Shown here: one piece after another, positions 1 to 12,512 of the stretch
Layout: each line of letters begins with the position of its first letter
How positions within the stretch are numbered: position 1 is the first letter of the stretch
Assembly (NCBI GenBank): GCA_024509875.1
Contig: JAMPIV010013730.1
Location: 186,001-250,000, forward strand
Direction: 5' to 3'
Origin: Oreohelix idahoensis
Taxonomy: Eukaryota > Mollusca > Gastropoda > Stylommatophora > Oreohelicidae
Length of the DNA stretch: 64,000 bases
Made by a program: the position numbers and the translations under genes
Notes under the pieces: generated by a model
What the model was told of the DNA's origin: nothing
The model's input: only the letters and a program-made list of their open reading frames with translations
Database searches by the model: none

Positions 1-399
1 CCAGCTTTTTCTGTCAGTGCGTAACGCTAAGGGATGCAACTTTGGTTGAAAGTTAGATATTAATTGTATTGTTTCCCTTATATGTACTCTCCCGAAAATA
101 GTAACACTTACCAAAGAAGAATGCGCAAATGACGGTGTGCACAAAAATATATTTATAGAATGTGTGATCCCGTCCGTATACATACATTGGGATCCTCGCT
201 GCTGCTACGTAGTTCGTGTACTGTGGTGATGCACAGTGGTGTTTTAAAAAATACTTTTGAATAAGTAAAATTGCCATTAGATATTGGTGCTTTTCAAAGT
301 AATTCCCGTCTTATGACGGGCTTTTACACTAGTATAAAATAAATATAATGTTAACATTAAGGAAAAGACAATAATATACGTCAATTAACATATGTTTAG
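1..399. other. Non-coding repeat-derived sequence
   Basis: No credible gene. About 135-235 is an inverted, diverged copy of about 4960-5060: both carry the string around 'atagaatgtgtgat' and 'gtagttcgtg', in opposite orientation. The short ORF on the minus strand here is a by-product of that dispersed repeat. Confidence 0.5.
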
Positions 400-2371
400 T
401 GTGGTGGGTTTAGATGTTATGAATGTTGGTGTTATTGTTATAGTGTAGCTGAGTGAGGTCAAGCTGTGAAGGCCTCTGAGTCTAATAGATAATAAGGGTG
501 GGTTCTCAGAGAACCTTTCTGCTACCACCCTAAGATCTCACTCAGACTTATTTTTGACTAGTATGTCTGACAGCTACGTCTAATGTCTAGAGTAATGAAA
601 TAGTGGTATAATAGAATGACAACAAATACATTTAAGAACTCTATGAAAAGTAATTAACAACACCCAGAGTTAAGTTTTAAATGTGAAATCTGTTTTACAA
701 TTTATTGTTCCAGTATCACAATTTTGTGTATACCGGAATATTGAACTCAAAATAATAATTCAAAGTATTTACATAAAATTAATTCAATTTATAACTGAGT
801 ATATTCTTATTCACAACTGTAATTAAATGTGTCAATTTATTCTTGCTCCTATGAATAGGTATTGATTACAAGAACGTTTGTCTTCATCACAATCTGAATG
901 ATCTAATACACATTTGGGAACTGAGAGTAGTTGAGTTTGATATATCAAGTGCCCGGAGACAATTTCTTTACTGAATGGTGCCTGGTATGCAGGATGAATT
1001 TTGGTTAGGTCATCCGCTTCCACCGCCAAGTAAGGATTCTGCTCTTGCAATATAACACCAAGTCTCACAGTCGATACTGCCTCAATTCTTAGATGCAGAA
1101 ATATAGACAGGGATTGGTTGACCTGGGCTCACTTTGAGTCATAGATGAAACCCTGGAACGATATAAATGCGTCCTACTCAACCTCTCATATAACTTTCTC
1201 TTTCCCTAACTACTAAACATTTTTAATCATATTCAGACTCAGCATGGTAACTAAACAATTAGTTAACGTTCTTAATTGGTTGTATACCCCATTCATGGTC
1301 AAATAAACTTCAAACTACAGTTTGACACTTTCCTTGACAAAGGAAACATTTTAAGTTAATAATATCAAGTCATGTACAATCACGGTGACTTGCTGAAGAA
1401 GACGGCCAGTGGTTTGCCTGGTCTTATGTCATAATACTGTACAACAATTTCCCCATTAATTATTTAATTTTTCTTTCTCCCAAAATGTCAGAAAGCCTGT
1501 CTGGCTTTTCTACAACATGTTAATATATTTCCTAACAACTCTGTGAAACAACACAAAGTTTGATGTTGACTTCCCTCTAGATACTTCTACCCACATAATT
1601 TTCATACATATTCAATAATACATACATAATAATAATATAATGGTGATATAAATGTTTTCTTTCTTACCGCATCAGAGAAATATTAACACTAATAAGTTTG
1701 ATTTGCGATAAATATGGTCAAATCCAGATCGCTTGCTGGTGCAGATCAGCAAAGTCAAGATAGTACTATTATCTTGCTTGCAGAACAACTTTAGTGTAGA
1801 AAATTTCTTTTACAAGTGGCCCCGAACACTAACTACAAATTAGTTTTATCCCTCCGTTAGTATATTAGTCTCCAGCCAATCAGGGACTGTTTGGCTTCTA
1901 GCGTCTTTTTATTCAAACTGAACTCAAATTTCAAATCTAGGACTAACTTCCCCTCTATCCCCACTACAGGGCAAACTGAGAAAGATTCAAGTCTGTTCGT
2001 CCGTCTGTCTTCGTCAATATCTCAGTTGTTATTTAGTGTTTCAAATTCTGCTAAATAATTAGTGATCATGTTGCTGTCTGTCACACAGTGCTTTTATTCT
2101 TTTATTTATTATATTCACTAGTATCGTTTTCATTCTTCATTTCATCATAATTTACTTTTTCCTTCTACACTTATTCAAATAACATGTCATCAATTCTACT
2201 TTTTCCTTCTACACATTCAAATAACATTGTCTAAGCATTACTACTGCATACAATTCAGCGCTCTGCTGGCGTTGAGGACGACGATAGGCAAGCGCACACG
2301 GGCGGGTTTATTTATTATCATAGGAGTAAAATCTTACTGAATTTAGCGATTGTTTCACAGATTTCGCTACA
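400..2371 (+). mobile_element. Probable solo LTR (1,972 bp)
   Basis: The segment starts TGTGGTGGG, ends CTACA, and is flanked by the 5-bp direct repeat TTTAG (395-399 and 2372-2376). Its first ~100 bases resemble, with gaps, the first ~100 bases of the reverse complement of the LTR ending at 17039: both have TGTGGTG, GATGTTAT(A/G)AAT, a CTGA-rich block and CAAGCTGTGAAGG / CAGCTGTGAAGG. No gag or pol lies nearby, so this would be a solo LTR left by recombination. The similarity further in is weak, and the boundary rests mainly on TSD plus TG...CA. Confidence 0.5.
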
Positions 2372-2525
2372 TTTAGAAGATAAACACTTGAAGGCAAAAA
2401 GACAACAGTAATAAATCAAAGGTAGGGGGAAATAGAGAAAGATAAAGAGAAAAACGATAACACGCAGCTAGGCATTTGAAATGGGAAGAAGTTAACAAGA
2501 GATCTGGTCATTAAATGTGACAATC

Positions 2526-2835
2526 TTCTTTTTTCTTCTTCTGCGTTCGTCCTGAAAATGACGTTGGTTGCGTTGTGTCCGTTTACAGAGAAGCTGCGAT
2601 ATTTGCGCCTTTCGGCCGACACATCCGACTTCAGCACGGCATTTTTGGGACCGGGTTAGCCTTCCCTCTTCGATCCTTACTCACTCAGCCAGACTGCAGT
2701 GATGCAGCCTGTTTCCAGGACCACCACTTGGAGGTGGAGTAGGGTCTTGGTCAGCTCTGGTTCGTGACCCTGACGCAAGTAGTCTAGCTAAGGGTCGCTA
2801 ACTGCATTTCTCACTGTTGACGCGTCTTAGGTCCC
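2526..2835 (-). mobile_element. SINE family B, copy 1
   Basis: A 310-bp insertion flanked by a perfect 13-bp target duplication, AAATGTGACAATC (2513-2525 and 2836-2848). On the minus strand it begins gggacctaagacgcgtc and ends in an AAG-rich tail. It matches the copies at 3296-3573 and 30895-31206, including the 3' hairpin-like gtccttttcaggac region (here mutated). It has no ORF of its own. I see no clear Pol III A/B boxes, so its promoter origin is unresolved. Confidence 0.85.
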
Positions 2836-3295
2836 AAATGTGACAATCGAGATATATGGAGCAGTGGCGTACTAAGGGGGTGCGATGGGAGCGAATGTCA
2901 TCGGGTACTATTAAGACCGTACTTATTATTAAAAAATATATACTTACTGTATGGGGGAATGGGTGCCAAAGGTAGAATCCGCCCCTGGTGCCAGATACGT
3001 AAGTACGCTCCTAATATGGAGAGACACGATCGTGAAAGCAACCAGCCTGAAGCATGATGATAGTGATATCTAAATTTGTCACCATACTATTTCAGTTGTA
3101 TTTTCCTTTATTATTCATAGCCCTGCAGCGCCCTGAGAAGCGCAAGTCTTCAACAATTATACACCAAGTCCTCCTGTCACCTGATGTAAGTTCACGCGTC
3201 TTTCCATGTCTGTCTCATCCTTTTCACTTCTGTTTTTTTTTTTAAATAAAATTTTGCCTCGTTCTGGAGATGCACGTCCCGTTCAAACTAGACAC

Positions 3296-3573
3296 GAGAC
3301 GCAAAGACGCAGCAATAGAGAATGCAGTCAGCGACCCATAGCTGACCAAGACCCTACTCCACCTCCACGTGGTGGTCCTGGAAACAAGATGCTTCACTTC
3401 AGTCTGGCTGAGAGAGTAGGGATCGAAGAGGGAAGGCAAACCCCGTTCCAAAAAAATGCCGTGCTGAAGTCGGATGTTTTGGCCGAAAGGCGCAGATATC
3501 GCAGCTCCGCTGTAAACAGACACAACGCAACCAACGTCCTTTTCAGGACGAACGAGGGAGAAGGAAGAAGAAG
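3296..3573 (+). mobile_element. SINE family B, copy 2
   Basis: A 278-bp insertion with the 11-bp target duplication AAACTAGACAC (3285-3295 and 3574-3584) and a 3' (GAA/AAG)n tail. It shares cagtcagcgacccatagc, ggtggtcctggaaaca and cgaaaggcgcagatatcgcagct with the other two copies. It lacks about 30 bases present in copies 1 and 3 after 'cccatagc'. The 114-124 residue ORFs that cross it on both strands are chance products of the SINE. Confidence 0.85.
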
Positions 3574-3787
3574 AAACTAGACACATGGTCCGTCGGTTAT
3601 ATTAGGACGCTTGTCCAAATATAAAAGACCTTTTGGTCTGGTTTTCAATTCTTTAATTTATGTAACTAGGTCTCTTTATCTGTGTGTTTGTCGTTGTAAC
3701 TCTGCCTCTCCTACCCTGGGAACTCCGTAAGAAAGAATGTCTGATAATGCTATCAACGGGTGTCCTCAATGTGTCCTATCTATCTTT

Positions 3788-3850
3788 GAGCGTCCGATTG
3801 GCAGAGTGGTTACAAAGGTGCGGGTTCGATTCACGGCATTGTCACGCTCC
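3788..3850 (+). mobile_element. tRNA-derived SINE head
   Basis: Contains a Pol III A-box-like TGGCAGAGTGG and a B-box GGTTCGATTC spaced as in a shortened tRNA gene. The anticodon arm is too short for a functional tRNA, so this is read as a SINE head. The body may continue through about 3990, but I cannot define its end. Confidence 0.55.
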
Positions 3851-5226
3851 AGTTTACAAAGCTGACAATGGCTACGTGACTTTGCTCTTGAGTTAGGGAA
3901 GAAGCAGGCAGCGAGTAAGGGAACTGGTCTCCCCACCTCTCGATGCTAGACCTAGTATAGTAAAGTCTCTAACACTTCACTTCTCAACAGTAGTATCTCT
4001 TTTTTTTTTGGGTTCGGTTTTTGCCTTCTTCTGGCGAGGCGAGTTCCTTTCAACCTATTTGGTTATATCAGAGCGCATTTACCATCCAAAAAAAAAGTCA
4101 ACTCTGTTGACTGCAAACCCGATCAGCGTAGATAGATACTAAGTCCTGAAAAGGACTAACATTATCTATCTGCTAGCATAAAGCTCTAAAAAGGACTCGC
4201 CAGCTACGCCAACGCCCGAGCTGGTTAATGGTTATTACGGCAGTATATGAAACTACCTTTTATTTACCTCCTGTGATTTCTTCTCAATTATAGCAATATT
4301 TTTCAACATATTACTTCAGTAGTATTTACTATCATGACTATGTCAACAATTCTCGCATACCCCCAGCACTACTCACTTCTAATCTCTCCCCTGTCTATTT
4401 CTACAATCTTTTTCCCCCTCCTTTCACCTCTATCTTCAAGAATTCAATCTTACTCAGACTCCGCTACTGAGCGTTCTTTAAATTTTATACACACAAAATC
4501 TTGTGATAACGATAGCATACTTTTAACGACAGAACGTCGAGACAAATAACACAGCAAAAAAACCTGCGAGTGAAATGATAACTTAAGGGAGTTAACCAAC
4601 TGTGATTTATAGCCCGCAACATTTCACGGTCAGTTATCAAGTGTGCGTCTGAAATTAAAACCGATCCTCACTACAGTGTTAAATGTCTTGAGATACGTAA
4701 GGCTTTCTGTTTTCTAAAGGAGTTTTGACAGGCGCGGCTCGTTCAACCTAGACACATTATCCGTCGGTTATATTAAGGCGCATACTCAGATATAAAAGAT
4801 CTTGTGCTTACATAGCATGGGAAGTTGTATACAGCTGTAGGCAACCCAGCAATGCGGGAATCTTCTTCAGAAACACTTCCTTTGGTTTGGTTTAAGGACT
4901 ATCTTCATTGCACACGGACTACTCCGTCAGTGCTCCGATCTCCTTCCTTAGATCACACAAGGAGGATCTCAGCACAGTGCACGAACTCCGTAGCACCGGC
5001 GAAAATCCCAATGTGTGTATATAGGAATCACACATTCTATAAATATTTTTGTGGTGGGTAGGTTTCTAATTTTTAAATTTTGCCAGGGCAGTGGCCTAAT
5101 AGGCCTACTCTTTACGGTTTCAAACTGCCTTGGGATTTTTAACGTGCGCCACTTGCACACGGGAGTTTGACATCATTAGGACCACCGGCTCTGAAAAACA
5201 AAATTTCCTTAAATTATTTTCCCACA
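3851..5226. other. Intergenic repeats, no gene seen
   Basis: No credible coding region. About 4735-4800 repeats the flank at about 3575-3640 (gttcaa-c-ctagacac, ccgtcggttatatta, atataaaaga). About 4960-5060 is the inverted partner of about 135-235. A small inverted repeat (gatagatactaagtcct / aggactaacattatctatc) lies near 4130-4170. Confidence 0.4.
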
Positions 5227-5293
5227 GCTAGGAATCGAACCCAGTACCTCTAGAACTCAAGGCGGACGCCATACCTCTTAGCCACTCCGAACC
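5227..5293 (-). mobile_element. tRNA-like SINE fragment
   Basis: On the minus strand a TGGCTAAGAGGT A-box-like sequence is followed by GGTTCGATTCC, a good Pol III B box, over about 65 bases. This is tRNA-sized, but the flanks and arm pairing are imperfect and no CCA-proximal acceptor stem is clear. A degenerate tRNA pseudogene is the alternative. Confidence 0.5.
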
Positions 5294-5604
5294 ACTTTAG
5301 AAACACTGGTCTACCATAATAAAAGAATGTCTTATGTCATAATATCTGGAGTTTTGACTAAGTGCAGCCTGTATGTACCCTTTCTTCTTCGGGGCGCGAT
5401 CAGCTTCCTGCAATCCCACCGACAGAGGGGTAGACAATCAAAACTAACTATTTTACTGAATGTTCCTCCCCTTCAAAGAAAAGATCGTTTTCTATCTTAT
5501 GATTCATAAATAACATGCATTTTTAGTAAGCTAGCTACTGGGTTTTCACTGGGAATGCGGTGAAAGTATCTTTAACTCTTTGACTCCAGAACAACGCCTT
5601 TGAC

Positions 5605-5610
5605 TCCGGA
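5605..5610. repeat. Polinton target-site duplication, left
   Basis: TCCGGA directly outside the left terminal inverted repeat, matched by TCCGGA at 27537-27542. Six bases is the usual Polinton duplication length. The hexamer is self-complementary, so in principle it could also be read as part of the inverted repeat. The AG...CT ends of the element argue for the duplication. Confidence 0.85.
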
Positions 5611-6175
5611 AGTAGTAAGGAATGTTGGACTTACGTAGTATTGTGGATTCGCTTTGTGGAGGCGCGTGACTTTTTATATAAGGAAAATGTGGAGGCGCAA
5701 GATGGCGGACTTGAGATAACAAGAAGAGGTTATATTTAGATGATATATTTAGATAACAGTTAGACGATGTTTATTGAGACAATAGGAAGGCGATAATAGG
5801 GAGACGATAATAGGAAGATATATATTTAGACATATATTTAGATAACAAGAAGACGATAATAGTTAGAGGTATATTTAGAGATAACAAGAAGACTTGAGAC
5901 AGCAGGAAGATGATATATTTAGACAATAGGAAGATATATTTAGACATATATTTAGATAACAAGAAGACGATATATTTAGACAACAAGAAGACGATAATAG
6001 GAAGAGGATAATAGTTAGACGATAACAAGAAGACGATATTTATAGATAACAGTTAGACGAACAGTTACACGAACAGTTAGACGATATATTTAGACAAACA
6101 ATTAGACGATAGACAACAGACAATATAGGTAACAAAAATGAATTTTAGTTAATATATTTTTATTTTGTCAAATAC
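5611..6175 (+). repeat. Polinton left terminal inverted repeat
   Basis: 565 bp, inverted relative to 26901-27536. The outer part has a TATATAA box (about 5676) followed by CGCAAGATGGCGGA (5696-5709). The inner 400 bp is a degenerate array of short motifs (tagacgataa, aacaagaagacga, tatatttaga). The inner end shares aattttagttaatata and tcaaatac with the right copy. The 85-residue ORF inside is a low-complexity product of the array. Confidence 0.93.
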
Positions 6176-6508
6176 TGTTTTGTAGTAACAAAATATATAT
6201 GGTAATATATAGGTGTACATATATAGTATTTTTTTAACATTACATGAGTATACATTACCAAATAACACATAGTGACATGTACTTTGTTATATACATATTT
6301 ATATTGGAAGATGGGAGGTGTTACAGTAGTAACATTATCACAGTAAGAAATATAATATCACCTGGGTACAGTTCCAGGCCAGACCTTGAGGGAGGGGGGT
6401 TGTCACATTGTCGTCACGTCGTAAGAAATAGAGGTGTGTGGTGTATATACCTGTAGGTATCTGTGGGTGTCTGTGTATTGGATTTGGTATCTGAAAGAGA
6501 CAGACAGT

Positions 6509-9500
6509 TTAAATGTTGAGTGGTGATGTGGTGACGTTGTCGGGATGTACCTGTCGTTTGATGTAGAAGTAAGATAGGGCGTTGCGGTGTTGTTCGTAGG
6601 TGTAGATGGAGGATTTGTGTGCACGGAACCCGATATTTTTCCCACCCTGTGCTTGTTGTGTATTGAGAACTTCTAAGGAAGTGTGTTTGTCTACTTTGTT
6701 GTGGTGTTTGCTCAAACCTTTGGTGGTTGTTTTGTCATAATCACCAAAACAGTGATAAGTCTTGCTGCACAGCGAAACCATCCCGCTGCCTTCGTACTCT
6801 AATTTAAAAAGGCCCGGTGTCCGTTTGTCGAATAATATTTGTTCGCGGCATTTCTGACAAAGGGCGCGCGTTTTACCCTCGCTAGCTACAAAGTCGGGTC
6901 TATGGTCGGGGCATACTTCGGCGGGGAACCACTGGTGGTAGGAGCTATAAAATTCGCGTCGCATAGCGGGCTTAACAACGTCCGCTAAGTTACTCGCGCT
7001 AAGGGCCAAGTAAAGACTATCGGTGTCTGTCTCGCATAACTGAAAGTCTGACCTATCTACAAATTTATCTAAGCAGTCATATTAAAAAAATCTAACATGC
7101 GTAATTTGGCGTATTGGTACACGAAAAAACCTATCTGGACGGGCAGGTCCCAACTAATTGTCTGTTTAAGTCTTTCTACTTCAAAAATATCGTCCGTCAC
7201 TAACGTCATTTTCCTAAATCGGGGTGAGTTTATTAGGTCAGATGTATCCTCTCCCATCGTGTACGAGACATCTATGTGCTTCGCCTTATTGGTCAATGTT
7301 TTACCATAAGCGGCGTTACCCAACAGTTTCATGGTCTCGCTGGTTATGGCGTAGGCAGGATCAGTATCACCTTGTCGACGCGCGTTCGAAACAGTGTCCC
7401 CAAACTGTTTAAAACACGTCACAGGTGTATATTCAATCACCTGGTAGATACAGGTGACTTCTAATCCTTTGGTCAGGTACCACCGAAGCAAAGGTGTCGC
7501 CAACAGAATCTTTTTGCCCACATAACTTCCGATCAACGTCCGTCTGGGGGTAGTCAGAAGCTTGTGTTTGTCGGCGTATTCCCGCATGAAAGACCCAATA
7601 TCTTCCCTCGTGACGTCGACGTTCTTAAAAATCGGCGTCATCTCAGAGAAATGTTCTTTTAAAGATTCGGGGACATGTATGTCACACTCGACTAGACCAA
7701 ACAAGGTCTCGTCTAACACCGAGGCGAGAATATTCTCCTTTGATAGCGGGTACCGATATTTGGTGTAAGATGGTTTCTGGGTAGGGAAGGTGGCGTTCAG
7801 AAAACGACGGATTGATGGATCGGTTTTCTTCAACGCCTGCCACTCGCATTCCCACATTTCTACCAATTCGACGTCGCACTCGTCCTGCAAATAAGAACCA
7901 ATTTTCAGTGTCGCTGCGTACAACTCAGACAAAGGTTTTTTGTTGACTGGGTTAACGTCACGACCGGCGGTTAGTGGGCAGTTAGGGTGGCCGTGGAATA
8001 GGCACCCATGGAACTGGTAGGCGGTACGAGAGTATTTGTCCCAACCGTCTACCCTAATGCATATATCACCCAACGCCTTCTTACACCCGTTAAACTGGGT
8101 TTTTAAGGTCACGTTATTTTGGTGGGAGACCCAAGTCAAATAGTCGCGGCATTGCACGGTGAAGTTTATTTGAAATGAAGTTTGAAAAGTGCTTAGCGCC
8201 CACAAAAGGGCATTGGCATCAAAACCATCTTCCCACCTCTAATGCGGGTTTTGCCTTGCTCGTGGAACCTGTGAAAAATAATTGAGGATCCCCTAAATAT
8301 TTTGGCGCAAGGTGACACCTAGGTGCGCGTAAAAACTAACTTGTCGGTCTAACGCTGCCAGGAAGGGGACCACGTCTTTATTATTGTACCACGTCAGAAA
8401 ATCGCGCAACGTGGTCATGTGGTTCTCGGCCCACACCTTCTGGCACTTGGCGTACTCGTCGACGGAAATGTTAGTGTTTTAAGGGCGGAAAAAAATGCCG
8501 AGTGGGGTGGTAGCGCCGTTTTGTCTAACTTTGTTAAATCGGTAATATATTCATAACAGAAAAAGCCTTTGGTTTCTTTAACGTTGTACGCGGCCAGATA
8601 TTTGCTATAGCTAAAACCGGGGGATAAGTAATTGATTATATCTAAAAACTTCAACTCGCTAGTGGCAATACACATAAAATTATTGTTTCTCTTCACTAAG
8701 AATTTGAAGTCTTCCCCCATGAAATATTGAATGAGGTACGGTTTGATTACGTTAACGTCGTACTTGCCCGAATTGAAACCTAATACGGGTAGCTGCCCCA
8801 AATAACCCTCTAATCTAGCAAGCAGCCCGTCTGAATTACCGATCGTCTCTAAAGCCTCGAGTTGCATGCAAACACCATCAAAATAAGCACGCAGAATCTC
8901 GTAAGAGGCCGCGGCAATTTTGAGCAGATGGTCAGCCATCCTATTGACCAATTCTTGTGGATCACCCGTTGTGATAAAACACACGGGGGCTTCAAAACCG
9001 GTGACGTTAGAAGTCACCGAACACAACAGGGGCGCGTGTTTGGCCGTGTAGGTAGTGGCATTACCACTTGACTCTAGACTGTTCTCAAAATAACACTCAT
9101 AGTCAAATGTGGCTCGATACGGGAAGACGAATTTTGTGTCTACATCTATGCCCAGCTCATCGATTAATTCCCAAATGGTCTCTGGGGGATTATACACACC
9201 ACCTTTAAATATTTCTCTTCTCTTAGAACCGGCCCAAGTCTTTTCATGGCGCTCCATAAGCCAATACTCCTCCCACAACTTACCGCATTTGGGACACGAA
9301 AAAGAGTTACTGGCCCTATCGATATCTGCAATGTACATAAAATGATTCTTAAACATTAAAAGACGCAACGTATCTTGAAAAGTGTCACTACCTCTAAGTT
9401 TGGGGGTCAGGGTCTGCGCGTCGTCAAATTCAAAAATGTCAATATTTACGTTGAAACATTTTTAGAAGGCTGGAATATCGATTAAACTAACCCCGGGAAA

Positions 9501-10113
9501 ATCGATGAGGGACGTAAGTCCCTGGTGTGTTTGCCACTGTTCGACTAGCCGGCGCGTCGGTTTTCTAACATCTTTAACGGCACCACAACTAAAAACGGCC
9601 AGACACCTAAAAAAGCAAAAGTTATCACTATATGGTTTGGAGTTTGAATCGTGTTGTAGTGTATTGATGTGGTTATTGTTGGTGATAAAGGAGGGAATGT
9701 TTTGTAAGCAGCAGCCAGTGGGAAAGTCTTGAATATGGTAAAGATAGAAAGACGTGGCTGGAATTTATTCAACAAAATATTTTGTGTTTGGTCTGTTTAA
9801 CTGTGCTTGTGTGACAATATCGCTGTCGTGTAATTGTGAGATAAAAGATTTGAAATCTGTAATGTTGTTGACTAGGTGGGGTTGATCTAAGACGACTGCA
9901 TTGTTATGCGAAGAGTGAAAAAATCTTAATTCGTTTGTTTCTCTGTGTCTTAAGATGATGTGGAAACTGTAGTTTATCTTGAAGCGTTTTGTTTGTTGTG
10001 TGAAGATTGGTGTCAAGAAACGGTCCCAGTCGATATTTTCGTTATTGTGGAAGAAAGTGAAAGTGGACAGGAATTTATGTTTGTTGGAATGTGTTTTGAT
10101 TGCATTCCAGTTG
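6509..10113 (-). pseudogene. Polinton DNA polymerase B (protein-primed type), main body
   Basis: Family B polymerase that would copy the element from its termini; the family uses a protein primer. Reading from 10113 down, the N-terminal segment is followed by a cysteine pair zinc-binding region (about 9290). Next come exonuclease motif I FDYE (about 9100), motif II FNSGKYD (about 8780), palm motif A around D at 7683, motif B with LLGNAAYG (about 7329) and motif C TDTDS (7016-7030). The frame is broken in several places: an in-frame stop near 9464, frame changes near 9600-9760, a change near 8480, stops between about 8210 and 8320, and a slip at the A/T run near 7085. The total of about 1,200 residues fits the family. 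The upstream end is not a start codon: it is where an LTR inserted. The true 5' part of the same gene is at 17045-18063. Confidence 0.9.
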
Positions 10114-12106
10114 TGTCGTGAATTATTCTAATCCCCATATATAAATTAAAACGTAAATGTAAAGCCTAACAAATACATTTAATAAAAGGAAAGAAGAATG
10201 GTAAAGAACAGTGCTGTCACAATGACTGTACTCGAAATCCCCCTTGTTTTCTACTTCGTCGGCAAATTGTAACGCTTTCACGTTGATAGTAAAAGCCTAC
10301 TGTGTCGCTGCACGCTTTCTTCAATGAAACGTGTACTGTATTTCTTGGAAAAACCTTGAGATACGCAAGCTGATCAATGACCTAAATTTAATATTTCATT
10401 CATTCCATACACGGCGTAACTAAAAGACAGATAAAGCAGGAGAGAGAGAGGGGCGAATGAAGGCAGGAGGCATGCAATACTAAACACGCGTCGCGCGATA
10501 CACAATTGCTGCCATCACGCGTGTAAGGCCACATGCACTAACTTTATTTCAAATCGACAGTGATAAAATTCACTACCCATACCAGAGTTAGGTTTTAAAA
10601 TCCTGAAAAACGCTTATTGGAAATTATGACAATATAATGGTTTACGTTTGAAAACATGACAGTACCCAGACACCCTCAAGTTTGGAAGTGAGAAGGTAGT
10701 AACAGCACGACTATCCTAGAAGAAAATGCATATTGGCTCCATTAAATTCGTATATTTGGGTTCCTTAGGGTTTGCTGACAAAGAATATGTAAAACGTTAC
10801 GCAAATAGTCTAGGAATTACCAAGTTATGGCCAAAATAAAATAGTGGGGGTGCCTGACAGCATGAAATCATTTCTGCTCATAAAATTTTTTTATAACGTG
10901 TTTGAAAAAACATTACGTTACGGAAATAGCCTACCATGTTAACTCCTATTTGATTGGAGCGCAACAAATGTAAGACTAAACACGATTGGTCGGGCTATAA
11001 ATACTATCTTGTGTTGTCAGGGGAAACGTGAAAAGGAGTATTTTTTTTGAAAAGATGTGTAGACATGGTTTGATTGGGTAGAGCTGCGAATATACTCAAT
11101 TCAGAGCGTCTGTTCCTTGCCACATCTTGTAATAAACCTACTAAGAAGCAGTGCGTTGAGCACCAGTGTATATTTTTTATAAAATAAAGCCTGGGACATC
11201 GGCAGATCGGAGTTGTGCTATATTCATTGCCAGTCAACGAAACTGTTTATTATTTCTATGAATTGTGGTAAGCTTGAAATATTCAATATCTTTTAATGAA
11301 AATTGAATGTAAATTGATAATTTATGTCTGTATATATGTGTAGTTCAGTAGCGAACATGATGTACAGCCTATATGGCTCCAGCCTGAACAGAAGGTGTCA
11401 GAGGAAAGTAAAACTGCATGGAATGGCCAAACAGTACACTGACACCTAGATTATTGACTAGAAAGAAATAATGCTGGAATTGCAGAGGCGTAGTAACCAT
11501 TAGGGAGGGAAATACTGGTATAAAGTATTTCAGATGAGGCTGACAGTTGGCCTAACGCTCTGAACTCAATGTTTGTGATGTATTGTGCTCAGTGTAGAAA
11601 TAGAGTATAAATTAGTTTTGAAGTAGGAGGTACAACCTTCTTGTTTCAGGGACCGTGGTCTTAAAGTTATTGAGCAGCACCTGGTCAGAGCTTTGCTGAA
11701 GCCAGAGGCGGACAGCATACTCCTTGGTCCATATAGCAACCAGTGGGGTGGCTCCAGAACTCATTAAAGTAATCGAGCAGAGGAGTCTTTTACTGCAGTC
11801 ATCACGAAAGATAAGAGAGTGTGGCCATGGAGCTCAACATTATGTACCCCCATCTTAAAATGACATTGTAAAATAAAATTAAGAGGGGAATTTAATTGTT
11901 TTAATACCAGGAACTGAGAACATCTCCAATACTAGTTCCAATAGAAACAAACTATTGAAGTCATGATGACAAATACCAACAGAGCTTGAACAAAACAAAA
12001 CCAGTATTACCTCATATTACTACTACACAACTGACACACATAGGATACTATTAATAATATATGTCACTACAAGATTCATATTAATAAATTCTGTACATAT
12101 AACTTG

Positions 12107-12108
12107 TA
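12107..12108. repeat. Tigger TA target duplication, left
   Basis: TA directly before CAGTAGAACTCC. The partner is TA at 16623-16624, as expected for the Tc1/mariner-pogo superfamily. Confidence 0.9.
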
Positions 12109-12512
12109 CAGTAGAACTCCATTTATCCGAACCCCATGGGACCGAGCATCGTTCGGATAATCAAATGTTCGGATAATTGGATTACATAATGTATCGAGTA
12201 CATGTACACATATTTCTAAAAATAATTAACCATCACAAGGAAAATACACTATAAAACATATTTACATACTTGTACTGTAATAATAATACCCACACTGTAT
12301 TAGATCACTGTATCACCAAAATCTTTTATTACACTGCAGTGCATGTACTACTTGTATTAATTATTTTTGTTAAGAAAGAGAAATGTTTTCAAAATAACAT
12401 TACAAACGATTCAAAACCAGGCGCAACTTACGTATATATGTACTTGCACAGATGTAGCCCACTATTTAAAATAATGAGGAATCCTCTTTTGCACCAAACT
12501 GGATAGTCTCCT

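Noticed and set aside
3788..3850. Functional tRNA gene
   Set aside because: A and B boxes are present, but the spacing is too short for an anticodon arm.
5771..6028. 85-aa ORF in the Polinton terminal repeat (identical on the other strand at 27049-27306)
   Set aside because: Low-complexity product of the short-motif array; present twice only because the repeats are copies.
5746..6110. CRISPR-like array in the terminal repeat
   Set aside because: The motifs are degenerate, with no regular repeat-spacer periodicity, in a eukaryotic transposon end.
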